The notes: generated from the letters alone by a model not told the origin. DNA of 64,000 bases from Denitrovibrio acetiphilus DSM 12809 (GCF_000025725.1 NC_013943.1:2108001-2172000), one strand, 5' to 3'; positions 26,468 to 35,488 are shown, counted from the stretch's first letter. Made by a program: numbers and translations.

Positions 26468-27670
26468 TTATGCCCCCAGAGCATCGTTGAAAACTTTATC
26501 AAGCTTCTCAAGCAATGCGCCCATGTCTGTTTTATAAATGTAATCCCACCCTACCCAGTTGAACTTTGCGCCTTCAGGGAGGTTATTATCCACTTGCGGA
26601 TTCAACGCAGGAAAGAGTCCCCTGTGACTAAGTATCTCGCCAACTTCTTTTCCGTAAAGGAATTCCGCCACAGGTCTTGCCACATCCTCTCTGTCTGCTC
26701 TGGTCAGCATAAAGATCGGGCTTATTATACTACCCTCTTCAGGCCAGACGACCTCTGCGGACTTACTGCCGAAAAGCATCTTTGTGAAGAAGTACGGCAT
26801 TATCGTAACAGCGGGCTTCGCTTCGTTCTTACGTCCGGCATTTTTCACCATCTGAGCAGGGTGCATGGACTGAACCATATTATCGGCAAGCTTAACCACC
26901 CCTTCCTCACCGAACATCTTATGTATATGCACCAGAAGTGCGTTAAAAAGGTCAAAGTCGCCCACAGGGAGAGACACAGACTTCTCAAACTCAGGAGAGA
27001 GCAGATCAGCCCAGCTCTTCGGAACTGCACGCCCGTCAAGGGCATCTTTATTTACAAGAAATACTGCAGGCACAACACCTATCATTCCATAGTTCCCTTT
27101 AGGGTCTTTCATATGGCTGAAATAGCTGTGAGTGTCGCCTGTCATATCTTTAAACATACCGTTCCGAACGTGCTTACCAAAAGAACGTTCATCAAAAAAG
27201 ACATCGAATCCGGCGGACACGAATACATCCGGCACATCCTCAGCTCTGATGCCCACAACATTATCATTCAGCCACTGCTGACCGGCAGAAGCGGCTATAA
27301 GGTCATGAGCAACGCTCAAGCCTGTTTTCTCTGTGATGCTCTCTGCAAAAGCGTCAATGCCTTCAAGGAGAGGCAGCCGAACCGGACAGGGGAGAAGCCC
27401 CTTCACAGTGATGTCACCATCTTTCTTTGAATCGCGGAGGGTTATATCAACCTTTGCATCATTGTTGCTGTCTATCTCGTTCAAACTCTCCAGAAAAGTT
27501 TTTATATCATAGTTTTTCTGTTTAATAGCTGTTTCAAGCTTCAGAAACTTTCCTGCTGATTTAAGTGTAGTCTCTTTATTAAAATTATCGAATCCTTTGC
27601 TGACAAAAAGATTAAACGCCTCTGGGTGGTTTTCTGAAAGCTCAAGAACTGTTATATTTCCGTTTATCAT
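26468..27670 (-). CDS. Cytosolic substrate-binding-protein fold with DUF1858-like N terminus
   Basis: A 400-residue protein. Residues 1-65 (ITVLELSENHPEAFNLFVSKGF...) look like a DUF1858 domain without its cysteines. The rest resembles periplasmic iron-type ABC binding proteins (SWADLLSPEF, KDPKGNYGMIGVVPAVFLVN). There is no signal peptide, lipobox or membrane helix, so it should stay in the cytoplasm. It is first in a cluster with a GTPase, an ABC ATPase and YgbA. An FNR/HcpR-like box lies about 58 bases upstream. Function unknown. Confidence 0.78.
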   Translation of the reverse strand: MINGNITVLELSENHPEAFNLFVSKGFDNFNKETTLKSAGKFLKLETAIKQKNYDIKTFLESLNEIDSNNDAKVDITLRDSKKDGDITVKGLLPCPVRLPLLEGIDAFAESITEKTGLSVAHDLIAASAGQQWLNDNVVGIRAEDVPDVFVSAGFDVFFDERSFGKHVRNGMFKDMTGDTHSYFSHMKDPKGNYGMIGVVPAVFLVNKDALDGRAVPKSWADLLSPEFEKSVSLPVGDFDLFNALLVHIHKMFGEEGVVKLADNMVQSMHPAQMVKNAGRKNEAKPAVTIMPYFFTKMLFGSKSAEVVWPEEGSIISPIFMLTRADREDVARPVAEFLYGKEVGEILSHRGLFPALNPQVDNNLPEGAKFNWVGWDYIYKTDMGALLEKLDKVFNDALGA

Positions 27671-27701
27671 TTTTCACTCCATCTGTTACTGTATGATATG
27701 G

Positions 27702-27742
27702 AATATAGCTGAATTTTCACAGATTTAATTGATGTCAGTCAA
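27702..27742 (-). promoter_or_regulatory. FNR/HcpR-type box and -10 upstream of the YgbA cluster
   Basis: The palindrome at 27729-27742 reads TTGAC-TGAC-ATCAA on the minus strand, a good fit to TTGAY-N4-RTCAA of FNR/HcpR-family regulators. A -10 candidate TATATT is at 27702-27707. If transcription starts near 27694, the palindrome centre is at -41 to -42, the class II activator position. This predicts induction by a CRP/FNR-family factor. Confidence 0.6.
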
Positions 27743-27863
27743 ATTTAACAAAGTCGGCACTTCAATGCATACCGGAATATCGCTAATATCCCTAATGCCG
27801 TAAAATATCACTGTTCACTTCTGAGGATTTAATTAAGAAGAGAAACGTCGGCAGGCTGTAATA

Positions 27864-28115
27864 TAGATTCCCACAGGTGACCCCGCGGCTCTATTTCTTC
27901 GCACGTGCTTAACACACGGATTTACAGCTTCGTTGTCACAGCCAGGGCATATGCAAAATACGTCACTCCGAAGCCCACAGAGCTTTTGCAGTCTCTGAAC
28001 TCGTTAGTTAATCCTGAGATTGCTTCGTCATTACATTCCCCGCAATGACTTATAAGCTCTAAAGCTGTGGTAGCTCGTGCATCCACCCATAAAAAAAGGG
28101 TGAACAGAGATTCTG
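27864..28115. repeat. Dispersed hairpin repeat, copy 3
   Basis: The most diverged copy: left hairpin CCACAGGTGACCCCGCGG, CACAGCCAGGGC for the outer arm, GTCACTCCGA/CGCAATGAC inner arms. The right-end hairpin is CCACCC-ATAAAAAAA-GGGTG. Its right end merges with the aconitase terminator. Confidence 0.82.
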
Positions 28116-28122
28116 CCCACCC
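28091..28122 (-). terminator. Terminator of acnA
   Basis: Reading leftward: GGGTG-G-GCAGA-ATC-TCTGT-T-CACCC, then seven T, 18 bases after the aconitase stop. The same GGGTG arm also pairs with CCACCC of repeat copy 3. Confidence 0.8.
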
Positions 28123-28139
28123 GTTAATCTGTTTTTATC

Positions 28140-30785
28140 TTACTTTGCCATCCCTCTCAGCACATAAGCAAGTATTCCGCCGTGTTTGAAGTACTCTATT
28201 TCAACCTCGGTGTCTAGCCTGCAAAGTACAACAAACTCTGTCTGGCTTCCGTCAGGCTTCACAGCCGTAACCTTTAATGAGCATCTGGGGCTGACTTCAG
28301 CGATACCTTTGATGTCAAATGTTTCTGTCCCGTCAAGTCCAAGACCCGCCCAGCTGTTTCCGCCTGTAAACTGTAGCGGCAGTATGCCCATACCAGCGAG
28401 GTTGCTTCTGTGTATGCGTTCAAAGCTTTCAGCAATAACGGCTTTCACCCCGAGCAGGAGTGTTCCCTTGGCTGCCCAGTCACGGGAAGAACCTGTTCCA
28501 TATTCTTTTCCACCGAAAACAACAGTCGGAGTTCCCTCTTTTATATACTTCATGGCAGCGTCATAGATATAGCTGTCTTTACCGTCAGGCATATGTTTTG
28601 TAAAACCGCCCTCTTTTGGGTCTGCCAGTTTATTTTTGATACGGACATTACCGAATGTTCCACGCATCATAACTTCGTGGTTCCCCCTCCTTGAACCGTA
28701 GGAATTAAAGTCAACAGGTTTCACACCATTAGCCTCCAGGTACTGCCCGGCAGGATATTCCGCTGGTATTGCACCGGCAGGGGAGATATGATCTGTTGTC
28801 ACAGTGTCGCCAAGCATTGCAAGAGGCTTTGCACCTATAATGTCCTGCGCCGGAGTGAGCTCAAGGGAAAAATCCTCAAAAAACGGAGGGCGTCTGATAT
28901 ATGTTGAATCAGGAATCCATTCATAAATATCAGACTTAACGATCGGAAGAGTTTTCCAGTTTTCATCACCTTCCAGAATTTCTGAATATCGTTTTTCATA
29001 TTGATCAGTGGTAACATATCTTTTAACCAGTGCCCAGACTTCGTCATTTGAAGGCCACAGGTCACGCATATAAACAGGTTTGCCGTTCTTATCAGTACCC
29101 ACAGGATCAAGATGAAGATCTATGTCGACAGTACCGGCAAGTGCGTATACCACCACCAGCATAGGTGATGCAAGGTAGTTTTGTCTTATAAGCGGATGGA
29201 TTCTCGCTTCAAAGTTTCTGTTACCAGACAACACAGCAGCAACAGACATTTTATTATCCTTAACCGCGTCGTTAATAGGCGCTTTCAGAGGACCGGAATT
29301 CCCTATACATGTAGTGCAGCCGTAAGCGGCAAGGTTAAAACCGAGCTGATTAAGGTATTTGTCCACACCGGAAGCTTCGAGGTAATCTGTCACAACCTTT
29401 GACCCTGGCGCCAGACTTGTCTTAACATACGGTTTCACCTTAAGCCCTTTTTCGACAGCTTTCTTGGCAACCATGCCTGCACCTATCATAACAAATGGGT
29501 TTGATGTGTTTGTACAGCTGGTGATAGCGGCAACAACAACATCATTTTCGCTTAGCTTAATCTTTTTGCCTTCAAGCTCGATCTCAACTGATTTTTTCTC
29601 CGGAGTCTCTTCACCTGCGACAGCAGGGAGTTTCTCAAGTGGGATATGCTGCTGAGGCTTCTTTGGCCCTGCGACGCAAGGTTTAACCGTAGAGAGATCA
29701 AGCTCAACCACTTTGGTGTATTCAGGTTCATTGTTATAATCGTAAAAGAGCATATTCATCTTCGTATAGTTTTCAACAAACTGCGACTGCTCTGCTCTGT
29801 TTGTTTCGCGCATATATCTTATAGTCTCATCGTCCACAGGGAAGAATCCCATTGTGGAACCATACTCAGGCGACATGTTGGATATAGTCGCTCTGTCCGG
29901 CAGAGAAAGAGCTTTCAGTCCGGGGCCGTAGACCTCGACAAATTTTTCGACAACCTTATGTCTACGGAGAAGCTCTGTGATAGTAAGGACAACATCAGTC
30001 CCTGTGATCCCCTCTGCTATCTCACCCGTAAGCCGAAGCCCAATGACCTCCGGGATAGGCATATAGTAAGGCTGACCAAGCATAACAGCCTCTGCCTCTA
30101 TACCGCCGACCCCCCAGCCCATAACGCCGATGGCATTTATCATTGTTGTGTGTGAGTCTGTCCCCACAAGTGTATCGCAGAAAGCTGTCTCTTCGCCGTT
30201 AACCTCGCCTTTAAGCACTATCTGCCCGAGGTATTCGAGGTTAACCTGATGGCAGATACCCGAACGGGGGGGGACGATCCGCATATTGTCAAAGCTTGCC
30301 TGAGCCCACTTGAGCAGAGAGTAACGCTCAGAATTTCTTTCATATTCTTTAGCTACGTTTTTATCAAGGCAGTCCGGTGTGCCGTAGTAGTCGACCTGCA
30401 CAGAGTGGTCTATGATAAGATCAACCGGAACGACCGGATTTATGAGTGACGCTTTTTTCCCTTTTTCAGCCAGAGCATCCCGCATGGCAGCAAGGTCAAC
30501 AACACCGGGGACGCCAGTAAAGTCCTGCATAACAACCCTTGCAGGGTGATGTGCTATTTCAAAAGGGGCATCATAGCTCTTCTTCCATCCGCCAACCTCT
30601 TTAACATCACCTTCGGTGACAACCTTTCCGTCAAAATTACGCACAATATTCTCAAGGAGCACCCTTATAGAGTATGGAAGCTTCTGAATGTCTGCCATAC
30701 CGGCAGCCTGAACTTTTTTAAGATCGTAGTAAGCATATGTTTTCCCGCCAAACTCAAAATGGCTTCTGAAATGTGTTCTATCCAT
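28140..30785 (-). CDS. acnA: Aconitate hydratase A
   Basis: An [4Fe-4S] enzyme of 881 residues interconverting citrate and isocitrate in the TCA cycle. It has the IRP/AcnA type architecture of four domains. Cluster ligands are the Cys in AITSCTNTSNP and the pair in GCTTCIGNSG. Other signatures are VDHSVQVDYYG, DSHTTMINAIGVMGWGVGGIEAE and the swivelling-domain YGTGSSRDWAAKG. Full length. It is monocistronic, with a predicted promoter (30822-30849) and terminator (28091-28122). The AcnA form is usual where the cycle runs under oxidative stress. Confidence 0.97.
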   Translation of the reverse strand: MDRTHFRSHFEFGGKTYAYYDLKKVQAAGMADIQKLPYSIRVLLENIVRNFDGKVVTEGDVKEVGGWKKSYDAPFEIAHHPARVVMQDFTGVPGVVDLAAMRDALAEKGKKASLINPVVPVDLIIDHSVQVDYYGTPDCLDKNVAKEYERNSERYSLLKWAQASFDNMRIVPPRSGICHQVNLEYLGQIVLKGEVNGEETAFCDTLVGTDSHTTMINAIGVMGWGVGGIEAEAVMLGQPYYMPIPEVIGLRLTGEIAEGITGTDVVLTITELLRRHKVVEKFVEVYGPGLKALSLPDRATISNMSPEYGSTMGFFPVDDETIRYMRETNRAEQSQFVENYTKMNMLFYDYNNEPEYTKVVELDLSTVKPCVAGPKKPQQHIPLEKLPAVAGEETPEKKSVEIELEGKKIKLSENDVVVAAITSCTNTSNPFVMIGAGMVAKKAVEKGLKVKPYVKTSLAPGSKVVTDYLEASGVDKYLNQLGFNLAAYGCTTCIGNSGPLKAPINDAVKDNKMSVAAVLSGNRNFEARIHPLIRQNYLASPMLVVVYALAGTVDIDLHLDPVGTDKNGKPVYMRDLWPSNDEVWALVKRYVTTDQYEKRYSEILEGDENWKTLPIVKSDIYEWIPDSTYIRRPPFFEDFSLELTPAQDIIGAKPLAMLGDTVTTDHISPAGAIPAEYPAGQYLEANGVKPVDFNSYGSRRGNHEVMMRGTFGNVRIKNKLADPKEGGFTKHMPDGKDSYIYDAAMKYIKEGTPTVVFGGKEYGTGSSRDWAAKGTLLLGVKAVIAESFERIHRSNLAGMGILPLQFTGGNSWAGLGLDGTETFDIKGIAEVSPRCSLKVTAVKPDGSQTEFVVLCRLDTEVEIEYFKHGGILAYVLRGMAK

Positions 30786-30821
30786 TAATTTACTCCTGTC
30801 GTTTTGTTCCTTAATACATTG

Positions 30822-30849
30822 ATTCTACTATGTCAGGATTTTTTTTCAA
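30822..30849 (-). promoter_or_regulatory. Predicted acnA promoter
   Basis: On the minus strand TTGAAA (complement at 30844-30849), 16-bp spacer, TAGAAT (complement at 30822-30827), followed by a GACAGGAG ribosome site before the ATG. Confidence 0.6.
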
Positions 30850-30930
30850 CTGAGGTTACAATAACTGCTAAATAAATATATGTCTTTTAATCATTACGAT
30901 ATAAGTTATATTTATTGTTAAGGGTGAAAT

Positions 30931-31398
30931 ATGAAAGCTCACAGAATCATAAAAGTTCAAGTCTTGAAAACAGACATCACAACAGCATGGGATTATTTCT
31001 CCTCCCCTGGAAACCTAGCGGAAATAACTCCGGACTGGCTGAATTTTCAGATATTGTCTGATATACCTGATAAAATGTATGGAGGACTCATAGTGCAGTA
31101 CAACATATACCCTTTCCTCGGGCTGCCCGTTGGCTGGGTAACCGAGATAACCCATACTAACGAACCTTATTATTTTGTCGATGAACAGCGTGCAGGACCT
31201 TATAAACTGTGGCACCATCAACATCATTTTAAAGAGACATCAGAAGGTGTCGAGATGACCGACATAGTGCACTATATGCTTCCTCTGGAGCCTGTCAGCT
31301 ATATGCTTATAGGGGGAATCGTACGTAAAAAACTGGACGAGATATTCAGTTACCGTTTTTCTAAACTGAAAGCCCTGTTTAATTTACAGAATACATAA
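30931..31398 (+). CDS. SRPBCC-family ligand-binding protein
   Basis: A 155-residue START/Bet v1-like helix-grip protein of the cyclase/dehydrase-CoxG type. The order is beta strand KVQVLKTDITTAWDYFSSPGNLAEITPD, then the ligand-cavity strands (YNIYPFLGLPVGWVTEI, DEQRAGPYKLWHHQHHF), then a C-terminal helix. No catalytic residues can be assigned. An AAGGGTGA ribosome site supports the start. It is divergent from acnA and 55 bases upstream of the EAL-GGDEF gene. The ligand is unknown. Confidence 0.78.
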   Translation: MKAHRIIKVQVLKTDITTAWDYFSSPGNLAEITPDWLNFQILSDIPDKMYGGLIVQYNIYPFLGLPVGWVTEITHTNEPYYFVDEQRAGPYKLWHHQHHFKETSEGVEMTDIVHYMLPLEPVSYMLIGGIVRKKLDEIFSYRFSKLKALFNLQNT

Positions 31399-31453
31399 TC
31401 ACCTTAAGATTTTATAACATTTTCCTGACATGAATGCCTATCATTGAAATAAG

Positions 31454-33280
31454 ATGCAAAATAATCATTTAGCCGAAAAATGGCAGGAAAAACTTATCTT
31501 TTTTGATCATGCTTTTCAGCCCATTGTCAATCCTCTGAGCGGCTCTCTTTTCGCTGTTGAGTGTTTACTGCGAGGCCACGAAAAAGCCGGTTTCACTAAC
31601 ATATTTAACGTGTTCGACACAGCTTACGACGATGGGGAGCTGCTGAGTCTTGACCTCGAACTCCGCAAAAAAGCTATCGCAAAATTTTCAGAAATTGAAT
31701 GCTTCAAAAAGATTAAGCTCTTTTACAACTTTGACGTACGCATAACCAACATGTGCAACTACTCACCGGGGGTAAGCAGAAACATACTGGAAGGGTTCGG
31801 GCTTGACCCTGGTGTGTTTTGTTTTGAAATAAGTGAACGCTACCACACAGAAGGGAAGATAGACAGACTGCTTAATAATGCAAAATCATCCGGCTGTCAG
31901 ATAGCGATAGATGACTTCGGCTCCGGATTTGCTAATTTTGAGCTTTTCTACTTCAGCGAACCGGATTATCTGAAACTGGACAGATTTCTTATTACAAACA
32001 TAGACAAAGAGGTCAAAAAAAGAAAATTCTGCACACACATAACAAATCTGGCGCACTTCTTCGGTATCTCTGTAATAGCCGAAGGTGTTGAAACTGAACA
32101 GGAATTTCTCACATGCAGAGACATGGGGGTTGATCTCATTCAGGGATATTTCATCCAAAAACCGGTAACAGACATAAACCTCATTGAAAGTAAATACGAA
32201 ATCATTGAAGAACTTTTCAAAAAGAACAAACGAAAAGTCACACAGGATTCTCATCTGGTTAATAATCAGATGATACAGCTGTCACCCATACACCGCACGG
32301 GCACAATGGAAGAGCTTTTGGAAAAAATCAGCGAAAACACAGAGAACCCTGTTGTACCTGTGGTTGACAACTCCAACATCCCTCAGGGAGTTATAAGCGA
32401 GTCCAATCTTAAAAAATACCTGTATAAGCCATACGGAAAAGACCTTTTGTTCAACAAAAGCCACACGCCCTCCATCGCAAAATTTATTACAAAATGCCCA
32501 ACGGTGGAAATCACCGTACCTCTGGAGCAAATGCTTGAGATATATGTCGCAAATCCGGAAGCAGAAGGGATAATAATAACAAGTGAGCTCAAGTATCACG
32601 GCTTCATGACAGCACAGTCCCTGCTGAACACGCTTAACGAAAAAAATCTAGCATACGCCAGAGACATGAACCCTCTCACAAAGCTTCCCGGAAACAACAT
32701 CATCAACAGCTATCTGAATAAATCATTTAAAGATACAACGACATCTTACATATTTGTTTATTTTGACTTTGACAACTTCAAGCCTTTCAACGACAGATTC
32801 GGCTTCCGGCAGGGCGACCGTGCAATAACTCTCTTTGCCGATCTGCTGAAAGAGCATATGAACGACGAAAGAGCATTCATCGGACACATAGGCGGCGATG
32901 ATTTCTTCTGTGGAGCCGGATGCAGTTCAGACACAGACGATTCATGCCTTAACATACTGGGCAACATCAGGAAAATCATAAAAATATTTACAGATACGGC
33001 ATCATCATTTTATGACTTTAAAGAACAGGAATCAGGAAAATATGTAGCAAAAGACCGAGCAGGAACCACGAAAAGCTTCCCTCTGCTCACAGTCAGCGCA
33101 GCAATAATCAGAATACCGGAAGGTGAACGAAACACCACAGCGGAAGAGCTGAGCAACATCCTCGCCATGATGAAAAAGGAAGCAAAAATGAGCACAACCA
33201 AAACATCTTATCTCGACATAGGTGCAGAAGGGATTGTCAGCACTAACGAAAACCTGAAGTACCTAACCAGCACTATCTGA
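31454..33280 (+). CDS. EAL - CBS - GGDEF cyclic di-GMP protein
   Basis: A 608-residue soluble protein. The EAL domain comes first (about 10-255) with ECLLRG in place of EALLRG, DDFGSGFANF, KLDRF, IAEGVETEQE and LIQGYFIQKP, so phosphodiesterase activity is likely. A CBS pair follows (about 268-395), a likely adenine-nucleotide sensor. The GGDEF domain (about 410-590) has HIGGDDFF, close to the active consensus, and LPGNN near its start. Both activities may be present, with CBS deciding the direction. There is no obvious ribosome site, and the gene follows the SRPBCC gene closely. Confidence 0.88.
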   Translation: MQNNHLAEKWQEKLIFFDHAFQPIVNPLSGSLFAVECLLRGHEKAGFTNIFNVFDTAYDDGELLSLDLELRKKAIAKFSEIECFKKIKLFYNFDVRITNMCNYSPGVSRNILEGFGLDPGVFCFEISERYHTEGKIDRLLNNAKSSGCQIAIDDFGSGFANFELFYFSEPDYLKLDRFLITNIDKEVKKRKFCTHITNLAHFFGISVIAEGVETEQEFLTCRDMGVDLIQGYFIQKPVTDINLIESKYEIIEELFKKNKRKVTQDSHLVNNQMIQLSPIHRTGTMEELLEKISENTENPVVPVVDNSNIPQGVISESNLKKYLYKPYGKDLLFNKSHTPSIAKFITKCPTVEITVPLEQMLEIYVANPEAEGIIITSELKYHGFMTAQSLLNTLNEKNLAYARDMNPLTKLPGNNIINSYLNKSFKDTTTSYIFVYFDFDNFKPFNDRFGFRQGDRAITLFADLLKEHMNDERAFIGHIGGDDFFCGAGCSSDTDDSCLNILGNIRKIIKIFTDTASSFYDFKEQESGKYVAKDRAGTTKSFPLLTVSAAIIRIPEGERNTTAEELSNILAMMKKEAKMSTTKTSYLDIGAEGIVSTNENLKYLTSTI

Positions 33281-33397
33281 TTCCTTCGTTTAATCTTTGT
33301 CCGACACATAGGTTTTCTTTGGAAACGGCGTTCTAATCAGACATTTTTAGTTTCATTTTATAGCCGATTCGTATATATTGCGCTTTTGGAGGTAACG

Positions 33398-35038
33398 ATG
33401 CCTGAAGTAATTATAATCGGTCATAAAAATCCCGACAGCGACTCCGTCTGTTCGGCTTATGCATATGCTAATCTTAAAAATATCATAGATAACAACAAAC
33501 GATACACCTCTGCCAGATGCGGCAACCTTAATAAACAAACACGCTTCATCTTTGATAAAGCAGGTCTGACACCGCCTAAATTTTTAAGCGATATCTACCC
33601 CAAAGTTAAAGATGTTATGACTCATAAAGTTGTGGCTATAGATGAAAACGAACCTATTAAAGGTGTTATCAAAAATATAGAGGAGCTGAAAATCAGGATC
33701 ACACCTGTCATTTCCGGCGGAACACAACTTGAAGGTGTCATCAGCATTCTCGAGCTTGCACATTACTTTACCCCTAAAGACGAGGACGGCAGACCAGTGT
33801 ATCTGTTCCGCGGGTCTAACTTTGAAAAATCGATAAAGGGCTATACCCACATCAGAGGGCAGTATGATGAATTTGAAGCTTCTGTATTCATAGGAGCTAT
33901 GCCTTTCGAAAGATTTAAAGAGCAGATGGAAAAATTCGACTTTAAAAAGTCCATACTGGTTGTGGGGAAAAGACGCGACATAATCGAATACGCCATTGAT
34001 AATGAACTGCCTGCAATCGTTCTCACAGGGATCAGAGACGAAGCAGATATTGACATAGACTTCTCCGATTATAAGGGGTGGGTATATATATCAGATCTGG
34101 ACACAGCAGAGACTGTACGTAACCTTCAGCTCAGCATCCCTGCAAAATCCTTTATGACCAGAGATGTACCCCAGCTAAAAGAGGGGGATTACCTCGACGC
34201 AGCAGGAGACATTCTTATGAGCGTCGATCATAAAGGTCTTCCAGTGACGGATGAAGGGAGGCTGATAGGCATCCTGACCAGATCAGATATCATTAAAAAG
34301 GTGCAGCGTGAGCTCATCCTTATGGATCATAATGAAATGTCGCAGGCTGTGGACGGAGCAGAAACAGCAAAGATAACCGAGATCGTTGACCACCACAGGC
34401 TCGGAACAATAAAAACCAAAACACCTGTGCACTTTTACGCAAAACCAGTAGGAAGTACCTGCACACTCGTCTATCAGCTTTATAAAATAAACGGACATGA
34501 ACCGGACAAAGATACTGCAACAATACTACTGTCCGGGATATTGTCAGATACTGTAATATTAAAATCACCGACAACGACAGATCAGGACATTGACGCCGTA
34601 AAAGAGCTTGAGGAGATTTCCGGACTGAATTTTGAAAAACACGGCGTAGAGATGTTCTCTGCAACTGACAGCCTCAAAGCAAGAAATGTGAGAGATATTA
34701 TCAATGCAGACTTTAAAGCTTTCTCCGAATACGGAAAACAGTTCGGAATAGGTCAGGTTGAGGTCGTTAATATTGAAGAGCTGGACGGCGTGAAGGATAA
34801 CCTTCTGGAAGGTCTTTCGGTTATCAAAAACGAGAAGGGGCTTACATGGAGCATGCTGCTGGTCACTGATATAATAAAGGAAGAATCAGTCCTGCTGACC
34901 AGCGGTTATGAACCCGCAGAGAAACTGCTCAGCTATAAACAATCAGGGGAGAGACATTTTTATCTCCCGGGCGTCCTCTCACGTAAAAAACAGCTTCTCC
35001 CGGAGATACTGAGAGTTCTGGAGGATCTTACAGATTAA
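33398..35038 (+). CDS. ppaC: Mn-dependent (family II) inorganic pyrophosphatase with CBS-DRTGG insert
   Basis: A 546-residue cytosolic enzyme hydrolysing pyrophosphate. The DHH-type catalytic domain is split: GHKNPDSDS at the N terminus, then a regulatory insert of CBS (about 65-120), DRTGG-like (about 130-240) and CBS (about 245-305), then EIVDHHRLG and SDTVILKSPT, with the DHHA2 domain at the end. CBS-PPases are inhibited by AMP/ADP and activated by ATP or diadenosine polyphosphates. The ATG at 33398 is preceded by GGAGG. The TTG four codons earlier overlaps that site and is rejected. Confidence 0.93.
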   Translation: MPEVIIIGHKNPDSDSVCSAYAYANLKNIIDNNKRYTSARCGNLNKQTRFIFDKAGLTPPKFLSDIYPKVKDVMTHKVVAIDENEPIKGVIKNIEELKIRITPVISGGTQLEGVISILELAHYFTPKDEDGRPVYLFRGSNFEKSIKGYTHIRGQYDEFEASVFIGAMPFERFKEQMEKFDFKKSILVVGKRRDIIEYAIDNELPAIVLTGIRDEADIDIDFSDYKGWVYISDLDTAETVRNLQLSIPAKSFMTRDVPQLKEGDYLDAAGDILMSVDHKGLPVTDEGRLIGILTRSDIIKKVQRELILMDHNEMSQAVDGAETAKITEIVDHHRLGTIKTKTPVHFYAKPVGSTCTLVYQLYKINGHEPDKDTATILLSGILSDTVILKSPTTTDQDIDAVKELEEISGLNFEKHGVEMFSATDSLKARNVRDIINADFKAFSEYGKQFGIGQVEVVNIEELDGVKDNLLEGLSVIKNEKGLTWSMLLVTDIIKEESVLLTSGYEPAEKLLSYKQSGERHFYLPGVLSRKKQLLPEILRVLEDLTD

Positions 35039-35046
35039 AGCTTAAA

Positions 35047-35076
35047 GGCGGTACCATTGTGCCGCCCTCTTTTTTC
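35047..35076 (+). terminator. Terminator of the pyrophosphatase gene
   Basis: Stem GGCGG...CCGCC (35047-35051 with 35062-35066), followed by CTCTTTTTTC, nine bases after the stop codon. Confidence 0.82.
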
Positions 35077-35123
35077 TACTGTCACACAGTCAACTTACTT
35101 CTCGTCTAAAAGCCCTTTAAATA

Positions 35124-35355
35124 TAGATTCCCACGGTTAAACCCATAGTTCTATTGCTTCGTACGTGCTTAACACACGAAGTTACAACTTAGTTGTCACA
35201 GCTAGAGCATATGCAAAATACGTCACTGCGAAGCCCACAGGGCTGTGGCAGTCTCTGGACTCATTAGTTAATCCTGAGATTGCTTCGTCATTACGTTCCC
35301 TGCAATGACTTATAAGCTCTAAAGCTGTGATCCGCTCATACATCCACGCATAAAT
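35124..35355. repeat. Dispersed hairpin repeat, copy 4
   Basis: Nearly full length. The left hairpin has mismatches (CCACGGTTAAACCCATAG), while the central nested pairings are intact and closest to copy 2. The right end stops after CCACGCATAAAT without the second hairpin arm, as in copy 2. Confidence 0.87.
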
Positions 35356-35416
35356 TCAATACAGTATTCAAAAAAATACGGCATAAATGAAAAAATATTT
35401 TTATTGATAAAATTTA

Positions 35417-35451
35417 TTGACAAGCGATACATTAGATGATAATTATTATTA
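35417..35451 (+). promoter_or_regulatory. Promoter with Fur/PerR-type box before the peroxiredoxin gene
   Basis: A consensus TTGACA is at 35417-35422. The 15-mer at 35437-35451 reads TGATAATTATTATTA, one mismatch from the 7-1-7 Fur box TGATAATNATTATCA and two from the PerR box. It overlaps the likely -10 region, so repression by a Fur-family protein, released by peroxide or iron loss, is expected. Confidence 0.62.
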
Positions 35452-35488
35452 CATATTGAATCTTGAATATTAAAAGGAGATATAAAAC

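Noticed and set aside
26594-27430. 278-codon open frame opposite the cytosolic binding-protein gene
   Set aside because: The sense gene has recognisable binding-protein segments and a ribosome-coupled operon. The antisense frame is Cys/His-rich shadow sequence.
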